From NCBI GenBank assembly GCA_009692395.1, contig SHZG01000156.1, forward strand, positions 1 through 5,661: 5,661 nucleotides of DNA, in the 5' to 3' direction. A program made the translations under genes and the position numbers. The number at the start of each line of letters is the position of its first letter. Positions within the stretch are counted from its first letter, which is position 1. Below, piece after piece: positions 1 to 5,320 of this stretch. Under the pieces are notes generated by a model, which was given only the letters and a program-made list of their open reading frames with translations, was not told the origin of the DNA and searched no databases. Origin of the DNA: Methylococcales bacterium (GTDB lineage: Bacteria > Pseudomonadota > Gammaproteobacteria > Methylococcales > Methylomonadaceae).

Positions 1-216
1 CAAGCCGCGTGGACAGTGAAATATCGCCAAAAACCACCACCACAACCCCCTAAACTGGGCGACATGGTACGCATAATCTCAGGCTTTGGCGGCTTCTTAG
101 GTAGAAAAAGTGATGGCTTCCCAGGTGCTAAAACCTTATGGGAAGGCATTGAAAAAGTCAGGCATTACGCTTTCGGTATCGAAATCGCTAGGGCGGTTTA
201 TGCTAACTCTGATTGA
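1..216 (+). CDS. IS4-family transposase, C-terminal end (5' partial)
   Basis: This is the last 71 codons of a transposase whose start lies before the window; the frame is open from base 1. It reads QAAWTVKYRQKPPPQPP, then a segment with GGFLGRKSDGFPGAKTLWEGIEKV. The 'P..L..mVR.I...GGFLgRK.DG.PG.KTLW.G...v' pattern is the conserved C-terminal tail of IS4-family (Tn5/IS50-like) DDE transposases, which catalyse cut-and-paste transposition. The DDE residues themselves would lie upstream and cannot be seen. The tail ends normally at a TGA at 214-216, so nothing here shows it is broken. An HNH nuclease remnant begins about 20 bp beyond the stop, which suggests the element is inserted into that gene. 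Family assignment is from remembered motif similarity, not a search. Confidence 0.85.
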   Translation, partial: QAAWTVKYRQKPPPQPPKLGDMVRIISGFGGFLGRKSDGFPGAKTLWEGIEKVRHYAFGIEIARAVYANSD

Positions 217-235
217 GTTGTGGGTAATCGTGTGG
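1..235 (+). mobile_element. Right end of an IS4-family insertion sequence (partial)
   Basis: The transposase tail is followed by about 20 bp of non-coding sequence (gttgtgggtaatcgtgtggg, 217-236) before recognisable HNH nuclease sequence starts. That short stretch is where the terminal inverted repeat of the element should lie. The left end is outside the window, so neither the inverted repeat nor a target-site duplication can be confirmed, and the boundary given is an estimate. Confidence 0.5.
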
Positions 236-488
236 GCTAAACAAGCAAAAGATTTATTAGGTTACAACTGCTGGTTTTATAATTGCGACAATACTTTATT
301 TACGCGAAGATGGCACGCCTTACATAGAGGTTCATCATATTATCCCGCTTTGTCACGGTGGAGAAGATGGAATATGGAATTTGTCAGTGTTATGCGCTCA
401 TCATCATCGGATGGCACATTTTGCAGATGTAAAAACACGCATTACTGTTGAAAATTTTTTACTCAACGAAATAGCCGCTAGAATTTAA
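236..488 (+). pseudogene. HNH endonuclease remnant (5'-truncated, frameshifted)
   Basis: Two reading frames together give one HNH-nuclease C-terminus. From about 236 to 304 the second frame reads AKQAKDLLGYNCWFYNCDNTLFT. From 306 the third frame continues EDGTPYIEVHHIIPL, then GGEDGIWNLSVLCAHHH, and ends at a TAA at 486-488. This matches the HNH family layout: a Cys pair, then 'REDGTPYlEVHHIiPL..GG.D...Nl..LC..CH...H'. A single missing base near 300-306 joins the two parts. Other signs of decay are a first Cys pair with unusual spacing (CWFYNC) and LCAHHH where LCxxCH is usual. The N-terminal portion is absent and the IS4 end abuts it. HNH proteins of this kind are restriction or homing-type DNA endonucleases; the original role cannot be told. 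Confidence 0.8.
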
Positions 489-493
489 ATATA

Positions 494-727
494 ATGAAAA
501 ATATTACATTAAGCGATGAAAACTTAAAGGACATAAAAATAGTATTTGAATATCTATTAGATTCCGAAAGAAAATCGTATGAAGAATATTGCGGTGATTT
601 AATGAATGAAAACATTGATTTTATATTAGATAAAGATTTTTATAATAATCCAGAAATAAATCATATTTATGCGTTTGCGCGGCGAGTAAAAGATACTATT
701 GATAACCAACTAGAAAAAATTGATTAA
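494..727 (+). CDS. Small acidic hypothetical protein, 77 aa
   Basis: This ORF encodes 77 residues, rich in Asp, Glu, Asn, Lys and Ile, with no signal peptide, membrane segment or recognisable motif. It looks mostly helical: an opening stretch MKNITLSDENLKDIKIVF, a central EYCGDL, and a closing helix around YAFARRVKDTIDNQLEK. The ATG lies 6 bp after the HNH remnant's stop, and no Shine-Dalgarno sequence precedes it; the upstream bases are only AT-rich. Its end overlaps the next ORF by 8 bp. It sits among decayed nuclease genes, so it may be a surviving small accessory gene or a piece of something larger. I do not recognise the family, and expression is uncertain. Confidence 0.5.
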   Translation: MKNITLSDENLKDIKIVFEYLLDSERKSYEEYCGDLMNENIDFILDKDFYNNPEINHIYAFARRVKDTIDNQLEKID

Positions 728-1040
728 AAAACTATTATCAAAAATACTTCTACCCAATGACGCATTATTAGTCATAGTAAGAGAAACTCTTTTTATAATT
801 GAAGTTAAATATCAACAAGTCACTGGTTCAGTTGATGAAAAATTACAAACCTGTGATTTTAGACGTAAGCAATACCAAAAATTACTCATTACCCTAGAGT
901 TAAAAGTTGAGTATGTTTATGTATTAAATGATTGGTTTAAAAAACCTGAATATAAAGACGTTCTCGACTATATAAACAGCGTCAACTGTCATTATAAATT
1001 CGGAAAACTACCACTTGCATGGCTAGGTTTACCTGAATAG
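720..1040 (+). CDS. PD-(D/E)XK nuclease-fold C-terminal fragment, 106 aa
   Basis: The product reads IKKLLSKILLPNDALLVIVRETLFIIEVKYQQ, then GSVDEKLQTCDFRRKQYQKLL, and closes with a conserved-looking YVYVLNDWFKKPEYKDVLDY and LPLAWLGLPE. The pattern 'P.D(A/x)-hydrophobic strand-ETLFIIEVKYQ..GS..EK' is the catalytic core of PD-(D/E)XK nucleases as found in restriction endonucleases: Asp of PND near residue 14, then Glu and Lys of EVK near 28-30, then Gln and GS. Such enzymes normally carry about 100 or more residues before this core. Here the frame is closed by a TAG at 711-713 and only a TTG at 720 is available, without a clear ribosome binding site. I infer a 5'-truncated, probably inactive relic of a restriction-like enzyme. 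The 8-bp overlap with the preceding ORF could also mean translational coupling. Confidence 0.6.
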   Translation: MIKKLLSKILLPNDALLVIVRETLFIIEVKYQQVTGSVDEKLQTCDFRRKQYQKLLITLELKVEYVYVLNDWFKKPEYKDVLDYINSVNCHYKFGKLPLAWLGLPE

Positions 1041-1051
1041 AAGGTATAAGT

Positions 1052-1116
1052 AGCGTAACCCAACAATCTTGTCACATCCTGTTAGGTTACGGCTCTCGCC
1101 TAACCCAACTTACAAA
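1052..1116. repeat. Dispersed palindromic repeat, copy 1
   Basis: Three related arms are present: agcgtaacccaaca (1052-1065), tgttaggttacg (1080-1091) and taacccaac (1101-1109). The middle arm can pair with either outer arm. The main hairpin, 1081-1109, has a 9-bp stem with one mismatch and a smaller inner GGC/GCC stem. It is followed by acttacaaa, identical in copy 2. This type of gttgggtta/taacccaac palindrome is familiar as an intergenic repeat in several bacterial genomes (from memory). There is no U-run after the stem, so it is not an intrinsic terminator as it stands. It lies 4 bp before the Shine-Dalgarno of the NlpE-like gene. Confidence 0.75.
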
Positions 1117-1132
1117 CTTTGGAGAAATTGAA

Positions 1133-1663
1133 ATGCAAGTATTTAAAAAACACACCAACACCAATCTGACGTTGATTTTTTTCAGCATTCTGCTTGCTAC
1201 TAATGTTGCACCAGCAGCAACGGATCTAACAGCACAAGAAAGGTATGCTAAAGCACTTGCCAAGAACCATCAGCAAGAAACTGATCATGCCGCCCATGCG
1301 AACCCTGATAAAAGTCAGGACTTTCATGGTATTTTTTACGGTTATCTTCCTTGCAATGATTGTGATGGTATTAAAGCGACGCTGTCTTTAAAACAAAATA
1401 ACAATTATCTGTTAGTGACTCAGCCTGCAAAAGATTCTTCAAGAGAGTTTTATGAAAAAGGAAAATACAGTTGGAATGAGGAAAAGCATACCGTTATTTT
1501 GACACCGCGTAATGAATCAAGCACACGGCACTATTTTATTAAAGATGAAGGGACGCTGATTCAACTTAATAGCGATGGAACGAAGATGTCAGAGAAGTTG
1601 GAAGAAAGCTATAGTTTGCGTAGAAGTGATACGGTAAAAGGACGGGAAGTGCATATTCACTAG
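1133..1663 (+). CDS. NlpE-domain secreted protein, His-rich N-terminal region, 176 aa
   Basis: The protein opens with a Sec signal peptide: basic start MQVFKKH, hydrophobic core LTLIFFSILLATNV, and an APA-A cleavage site near residue 28. There is no lipobox cysteine, so it should be a soluble periplasmic protein, unlike E. coli NlpE, an outer-membrane lipoprotein. After a His-rich linker (residues 46-65, five His) comes the NlpE N-terminal domain signature FHGIFYGYLPCNDCDGIKATLSL, with the CxxC at C74 and C77, followed by a beta-rich stretch to about residue 168. The C-terminal Cpx-signalling domain of long NlpE proteins is absent. NlpE-type domains are linked to copper tolerance and envelope-stress sensing in known members; here that is inference. 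The ATG is supported by GGAG at 1121-1124, 8 bp upstream. The gene is bracketed by two copies of a palindromic repeat. Confidence 0.8.
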   Translation: MQVFKKHTNTNLTLIFFSILLATNVAPAATDLTAQERYAKALAKNHQQETDHAAHANPDKSQDFHGIFYGYLPCNDCDGIKATLSLKQNNNYLLVTQPAKDSSREFYEKGKYSWNEEKHTVILTPRNESSTRHYFIKDEGTLIQLNSDGTKMSEKLEESYSLRRSDTVKGREVHIH

Positions 1664-1677
1664 TCATGTAGTCGGCT

Positions 1678-1736
1678 GTAACCCTGCAATAACCACAGAA
1701 CTGTTGGGTTACGCTATCGCTAACCCAACTTACAAA
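1678..1736. repeat. Dispersed palindromic repeat, copy 2
   Basis: The core is a perfect hairpin: gttgggtta (1703-1711) and taacccaac (1721-1729) around a 9-base loop. The sequence taacccaacttacaaa (1721-1736) is identical to 1101-1116 in copy 1. An upstream arm, gtaaccc (1678-1684), lies 25 bases before the core, almost the same spacing as in copy 1 (26), although the bases between are diverged. The two copies are in the same orientation on either side of the NlpE-like gene. There is no run of T after the stem, so termination is not supported. The right part overlaps a falsely extended upstream reading frame of the next gene. Confidence 0.75.
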
Positions 1737-1748
1737 ACTCAAATTCTC

Positions 1749-2237
1749 ATGTTTCCAGATTCTCATCTCGATATTTGTCTTGCCACTCAGCAACTCACTC
1801 TCATTCAAAATGGACAAGCATTAACAACCTACCCTATTTCTACCGCTAAAAATGGCGCGGGTGAACTAATGGGTAGTGGATGTACACCCAGAGGTTGGCA
1901 CAGTATTCGGGCAAAAATTGGCGCGAGGCTGCCGTTGTATAGTGTGTTTAAAGCCAGACGCGCCACAAGCGAAATTTACAGCCCCGAACTTGCTGCCCAA
2001 TATCCAGAACGTGATTGGATTTTAACGCGCATTCTGTGGTTAGGCGGTTTAGAGCCGCATAAAAATCGTTATGGTCAGGTCGATACAACGTGGCGTTATA
2101 TTTATCTGCACGGTTGTCCTGATGAATTAATGAATGGGCAACCTGAGTCGCACGGCTGTATTCGCTTGTATAATGCCGATATGTTGAATTTATTTAATCG
2201 AGTGTCAGTTGGTATGAGAGTTTTTAGTCATGAATAA
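1749..2237 (+). CDS. L,D-transpeptidase (YkuD domain), 162 aa
   Basis: This is a single YkuD domain. It begins LDICLATQQLTLIQNGQAL, continues with YPISTAKNGAGELMGSGCTPRG (the family's 'yPvSTg..G.G...gS..TP.G' strand) and carries the catalytic signature: His121 in HGCP and Ser134-His135-Gly136-Cys137 in SHGCIR. Cys137 is the predicted nucleophile. YkuD enzymes cross-link peptidoglycan stem peptides or attach proteins to them in the periplasm. No signal peptide or membrane segment is visible, as I recall for short gammaproteobacterial members. I chose the ATG at 1749 because the frame is also open to a TTG at 1704, but the extra residues GYAIANPTYK are just the translated palindromic repeat. 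No strong Shine-Dalgarno precedes 1749, so the start is probable, not certain. It overlaps truA by 8 bp. Confidence 0.88.
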   Translation: MFPDSHLDICLATQQLTLIQNGQALTTYPISTAKNGAGELMGSGCTPRGWHSIRAKIGARLPLYSVFKARRATSEIYSPELAAQYPERDWILTRILWLGGLEPHKNRYGQVDTTWRYIYLHGCPDELMNGQPESHGCIRLYNADMLNLFNRVSVGMRVFSHE

Positions 2238-3039
2238 AACCCGTATGGTGTTGGGTATTGAATACGATGGCAGTGGTTTTTGTGGTTGGCAATGGCAAGT
2301 TCAACAGCGCAATGTTCAGCAAGTGTTAGAACAGGCATTGAGTAAAATTGCTAATCATCCTGTCACGGTGCAATGTGCAGGGCGTACGGATTCAGGCGTA
2401 CACGCGCTGGAACAGGTGGTGCATTTTGATACGACGACTACGCGGGAATTGCAAGCGTGGTTACTAGGCGGCAATAGTTTTTTGCCTAATGATGTGCGTA
2501 TTACTTGGGTGCAACCCGCTATCGGTGATTTTCATGCCCGTTACAGTGCGATTGCGCGTTTTTACCGTTATGTAATATTGAATCGCCCCATTAAATCGGC
2601 GTTGTTGCGCAATCAAGTGACGTGGCACGCCGCGCCGTTGGATGTGGAAAAAATGCACCAAGCCGCACAGGCGTTAATTGGGCAACATGATTTTTCGTCG
2701 TTTCGCGCGCAAGGCTGTCAGTCTAAAAGTCCGTGTCGCTTGATGTATTTTATTGATGTGACTCGAGACGACGATAAGGTGATGATTGATATTTCTGCCA
2801 ATGCGTTTTTGCATCACATGGTGCGTAATATTGCGGGGGTATTGATGGCGATAGGCGCGGAAAAACAGCCTGTCGAATGGACAGAGGAATTACTTCATGT
2901 TAAAAGCCGCAAATTGGGTGGTGTAACCGCACCACCCGATGGTTTGTATTTAGGTGCAGTGTATTACCCTGAGCAGTATGGCATTACTAAACATTCGGTG
3001 TTTGATAAATTGCCTGATAATGCGCGACGATTTGATTAA
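2230..3039 (+). CDS. truA: tRNA pseudouridine synthase A
   Basis: TruA converts uridines 38-40 in the anticodon stem-loop of many tRNAs to pseudouridine, in the cytoplasm. The 269 residues are of normal family length and intact. Landmarks in order are GIEYDGSGFCGWQWQ (9-23), the catalytic loop CAGRTDSGVHA with nucleophile Asp54, FHARYSAIARFYRYVI (101-116) with the conserved Arg/Tyr region, HDFSSFRAQGCQS in the middle, and ANAFLHHMVRNIAGVLMAIG in the C-terminal half. The ATG is preceded by GAGAG at 2216-2220 inside the end of the L,D-transpeptidase gene, and the two genes overlap by 8 bp, so translational coupling is likely. In many gammaproteobacteria truA lies beside trpF; that is not the case here. 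Confidence 0.97.
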   Translation: MNKTRMVLGIEYDGSGFCGWQWQVQQRNVQQVLEQALSKIANHPVTVQCAGRTDSGVHALEQVVHFDTTTTRELQAWLLGGNSFLPNDVRITWVQPAIGDFHARYSAIARFYRYVILNRPIKSALLRNQVTWHAAPLDVEKMHQAAQALIGQHDFSSFRAQGCQSKSPCRLMYFIDVTRDDDKVMIDISANAFLHHMVRNIAGVLMAIGAEKQPVEWTEELLHVKSRKLGGVTAPPDGLYLGAVYYPEQYGITKHSVFDKLPDNARRFD

Positions 3040-3053
3040 TCTCTACAATTCTT

Positions 3054-3060
3054 AAGGTGA
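3054..3060 (+). promoter_or_regulatory. Ribosome binding site deciding the DUF2231 gene start
   Basis: AAGGTGA at 3054-3060 matches the anti-Shine-Dalgarno well and sits 5 bp before the ATG at 3066. The in-frame GTG at 3057 and ATG at 3060 overlap this site and cannot be served by it, so 3066 is the likely start. Confidence 0.7.
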
Positions 3061-3065
3061 TGAAT

Positions 3066-3701
3066 ATGAATAATTTTTTAGCGTGGCAAGTTCATGGTAA
3101 TGCGGATCAAGGGGGTGGTTTGCTGGAAATGTTGTCTGGGATGCTGGCTTTTTTTGAGGGTTTAACAGCGTCAGGTGGAGATCGCTTTTTTAATACACTA
3201 ATGCCAGGGCTAGCGGGAATGAATAATATTCACCCGTTGTTAGTGCATTTTCCGATTGCGTTTTTAGTCGTTTTTTTTCTATTCGATGTTATAGCTTGTT
3301 TGGCAAAAAAACCGCAGTGGCGTGAAATCGCCAGTTATTTATTATATTTTGGCGCGATTGGTACGGTTTTTACCGTTATCGCGGGCTTTGCGGCGGCTTA
3401 TTCGGTACCGCATAATGATGTTGTTCATGCCATTATGGAACGGCATGAAAGTTTTGGCATATCTGTATTAATCTTAGCGGTGAGTTTATCTTTGTGGCGG
3501 TTAAAAAAAGGTGCATTGCTAACAGGGGGAGCGAACACATTTTTTCTTATTCTGTCGGGGTTAATGTGTGCGCTACTGGCATTAGGTACAGACTTAGGCG
3601 GTGTGATGGTTTATAAATACGGCACAGCGGTTCAGCTTGTTCAACCGCAACCCGCCAGCGAAAGTAATGAACATGAACATGAACATGAACACGAGCATTA
3701 A
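3066..3701 (+). CDS. DUF2231-type membrane protein with His-Glu repeat tail, 211 aa
   Basis: An integral membrane protein with four predicted helices at about residues 57-79, 88-112, 129-146 and 157-181. The opening motif IHPLLVHFPIAFL (55-67), a conserved-looking ERHE before the third helix (125-128) and DLGGVMVYKYG (176-186) after the fourth are what I associate with the DUF2231 family. Its biochemical role is not established; the conserved histidines invite a metal or heme hypothesis, which is inference. The first 50 residues are an amphipathic, Gly/Leu/Phe-rich extension. The C-terminus ends in five His-Glu units (residues 202-211), encoded by five GAACAT-like hexamers, a possible metal-binding tail. 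The start at 3066 is chosen by the ribosome binding site. It lies 26 bp after truA and 9 bp before the glycosyltransferase, so it is probably co-transcribed. Confidence 0.82.
   Translation: MNNFLAWQVHGNADQGGGLLEMLSGMLAFFEGLTASGGDRFFNTLMPGLAGMNNIHPLLVHFPIAFLVVFFLFDVIACLAKKPQWREIASYLLYFGAIGTVFTVIAGFAAAYSVPHNDVVHAIMERHESFGISVLILAVSLSLWRLKKGALLTGGANTFFLILSGLMCALLALGTDLGGVMVYKYGTAVQLVQPQPASESNEHEHEHEHEH
3669..3698 (+). repeat. Hexanucleotide tandem repeat encoding (Glu-His)5
   Basis: Five hexamers in a row: GAACAT three times, then GAACAC and GAGCAT, directly before the TAA stop. The unit is a multiple of three, so gain or loss of units would change the number of Glu-His pairs without shifting the frame. 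Confidence 0.85.
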
Positions 3702-3710
3702 TTTCATCGT

Positions 3711-4787
3711 ATGAGCAAACCACGCAAAATTTTAGTTATCGCTATGCGTTATTTGGGCGATGTATTACTGACTACGCCGTTAATACGTTCGTTACGGCAG
3801 GCTTATCCCGATGCTGAATTAGATGTGTTGATTTATAGCAATACGGCTGCCATGTTGGAAGGTAATCCTGATATAAATCAACTCATTACCGTGCCGAATA
3901 AAGCGAAGTTCGCTGATAATTGGGCATTATTACGGCAATTAAGACGGCGTTATGATTTAGCCATTACTACGCAAGCAGGCGACCGTCCTTTTTTATACAG
4001 CTTGTTTGCCACCTCACAGCGAATAGGTATTGTGCCAACTAAACCCAATACGGGTTGGTGGAAACGCTTTTTTCTGTACCGCTGGCTAGAATATGATGAT
4101 AACAATACGCACACAGTGTTAGAGTATTTAAAGATACTGGCGTTGATTAATGTGCCACCGTGTTTTGAATTGGTGCCGCCACAAACCCACGACACGCAAG
4201 CGTTGAAACAATTAATCGGCAACAGACCTTATGCTGTTTTACATACCCATCCACAGTGGACATATAAACAATGGACGGTGGAGGGCTGGTTGGAGATTGG
4301 TCTTTATTTGCATCAATTAGGTTTAAGACTGGTGCTAACTGGGGGAACAGCACAGGCAGAAGTGGATTATATTGCCAATATGGCTCAACAATTACCCAAC
4401 GATACGCTGAATCTGGCAGGTCGCGTGTCTTTGGCAGAACTAACTCAACTACTGACTAACGCTGCGTTATATATAGGCCCTGATACAGGCATCACGCACT
4501 TAGCGGCCGCGACAGGTGCGCCTGTTATCGCGCTGTATGGCCCAACTAATCCTGTTAAATGGTCGCCTTGGCCATATCGCTTTGAACAAAACAATAATCC
4601 ATTTCAAAAAATTGGGAGTCAGATAGTGAATAACATCCATTTGCTTCAAGGTGAAAAATCGTGTGTACCGTGTCATTTAGAAGGCTGTGATAAACATCAA
4701 AAAAGCCGTAGTGTCTGTCTGGATACCTTGAGTGTTGAACGCGTGAAGACAATAATTCGGTTAATACTCACTAAAGCAGTCACTTAA
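3711..4787 (+). CDS. Glycosyltransferase family 9 (ADP-heptose:LPS heptosyltransferase-like)
   Basis: A 358-residue GT-B fold enzyme of family GT9, the group of LPS inner-core heptosyltransferases (WaaC/WaaF/WaaQ) that use ADP-heptose at the cytoplasmic face of the inner membrane. The N-terminal half opens with KILVIAMRYLGDVLLTTPLIRSLR, holding the conserved GD at residues 16-17. The C-terminal half carries the nucleotide-sugar site with GPDTGITHLAAATGAPVIALYGPT (from residue 256). Near the end a Cys-rich segment, CVPCHLEGCDKHQKSRSVCL (318-337), resembles the C-terminal Cys motif in WaaQ-like members. I think it is closest to WaaQ, but the exact acceptor cannot be told. The ATG lies 9 bp after the DUF2231 stop without a clear Shine-Dalgarno, so coupling is plausible. 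Its stop codon overlaps that of the convergent minus-strand gene. Confidence 0.9.
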   Translation: MSKPRKILVIAMRYLGDVLLTTPLIRSLRQAYPDAELDVLIYSNTAAMLEGNPDINQLITVPNKAKFADNWALLRQLRRRYDLAITTQAGDRPFLYSLFATSQRIGIVPTKPNTGWWKRFFLYRWLEYDDNNTHTVLEYLKILALINVPPCFELVPPQTHDTQALKQLIGNRPYAVLHTHPQWTYKQWTVEGWLEIGLYLHQLGLRLVLTGGTAQAEVDYIANMAQQLPNDTLNLAGRVSLAELTQLLTNAALYIGPDTGITHLAAATGAPVIALYGPTNPVKWSPWPYRFEQNNNPFQKIGSQIVNNIHLLQGEKSCVPCHLEGCDKHQKSRSVCLDTLSVERVKTIIRLILTKAVT

Positions 4788-5308
4788 CTTTTCTTTTGAA
4801 ATTTAGAAAATAGCGAGCCAATCATATTTTTTTTAGCGATGACAGGTTCATCGTCTGCTGGTGGCGGTTGCTCATGTTGTTGTTTATAATTAGCAGCCTT
4901 TTTTTGGACAGCGGCTTTAATAGCATTCTTATGTTCTACAGAAATATCATCTGCCGTAACAAATCGAGTATCTTTACGCAGAAAATAACTGAGTAAAGCA
5001 TCTACAAAATCATTATCCACTTGTTCAGGCGTGAAGCTCTTACCAAATGATTGGAGGTTTTCATGGTTGCGAATAAACACTTTAAATAATGAACGTTGAT
5101 AGTCAACCTCAACTCGAAAAACCACAGGAATTTTTCGTTGTACAATAACAAGTGTGCAGTAGCCACCTACTACTGATCTGTGCTTCCAATCAAAAAGAAG
5201 TCTTTTGGATTGCAAAAGGTTAATTTCTTTGTCGATTAACGGGTCTGACTCTAAACGATAGCTAAATTCACCCTCTGCTTCACAAAAAAAACTAACATTA
5301 ATCTGCAT
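4784..5308 (-). CDS. Hypothetical protein, 174 aa, basic C-terminal tail
   Basis: I do not recognise this protein. Residues 1 to about 110 look like a compact alpha/beta domain with alternating strands (MQINVSFFCEAEGEFSYRL; YCTLVIVQRKIPVVFRVEV) followed by helices (FTPEQVDNDFVDALLSYFL). From about 120 it is low in complexity and basic: KNAIKAAVQKKAANYKQQ, a Pro-rich EQPPPADDEP, and a short amphipathic ending around NMIGSLFSKFQKKS that could touch a membrane or nucleic acid. No signal peptide is seen. The ATG has no Shine-Dalgarno, and the frame stays open upstream to 5330, into the end of the IS1-type element. The true N-terminus may therefore have been altered by that insertion. It converges on the glycosyltransferase gene with a 4-bp overlap. 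Length and coherent composition support a real gene. Confidence 0.65.
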   Translation of the reverse strand: MQINVSFFCEAEGEFSYRLESDPLIDKEINLLQSKRLLFDWKHRSVVGGYCTLVIVQRKIPVVFRVEVDYQRSLFKVFIRNHENLQSFGKSFTPEQVDNDFVDALLSYFLRKDTRFVTADDISVEHKNAIKAAVQKKAANYKQQHEQPPPADDEPVIAKKNMIGSLFSKFQKKS

Positions 5309-5320
5309 TAAACGATTGTA

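Noticed and set aside
110..451. A 113-codon open frame on the plus strand spanning the transposase tail and the HNH remnant
   Set aside because: Its first part is the wrong frame of the transposase and its last part the wrong frame of the HNH motif; only about 236-304 is meaningful, as one half of the frameshifted HNH gene.
490..495. Perfect TATAAT, a possible -10 box
   Set aside because: It overlaps the start codon of the 77-aa ORF, no -35-like hexamer lies 16-18 bp upstream, and the region is so AT-rich that chance matches are expected.
1081..1120. Hairpin as an intrinsic terminator after the nuclease fragment
   Set aside because: The stem is followed by acttacaaac, not a T-run, and the same structure recurs at 1703-1729 as part of a dispersed repeat.
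1566..1817. An 83-codon minus-strand open frame
   Set aside because: It is antisense to the NlpE-like gene and the start of the L,D-transpeptidase, runs through the repeat, and its product has no coherent domain.
3950..4353. Minus-strand open frames of 90 and 68 codons within the glycosyltransferase gene
   Set aside because: They are antisense shadows of a gene with clear GT9 motifs, and their products resemble nothing known.
4788..4797. cttttctttt after the glycosyltransferase stop as a terminator
   Set aside because: No GC-rich inverted repeat precedes it, and it lies inside the coding region of the convergent minus-strand ORF.
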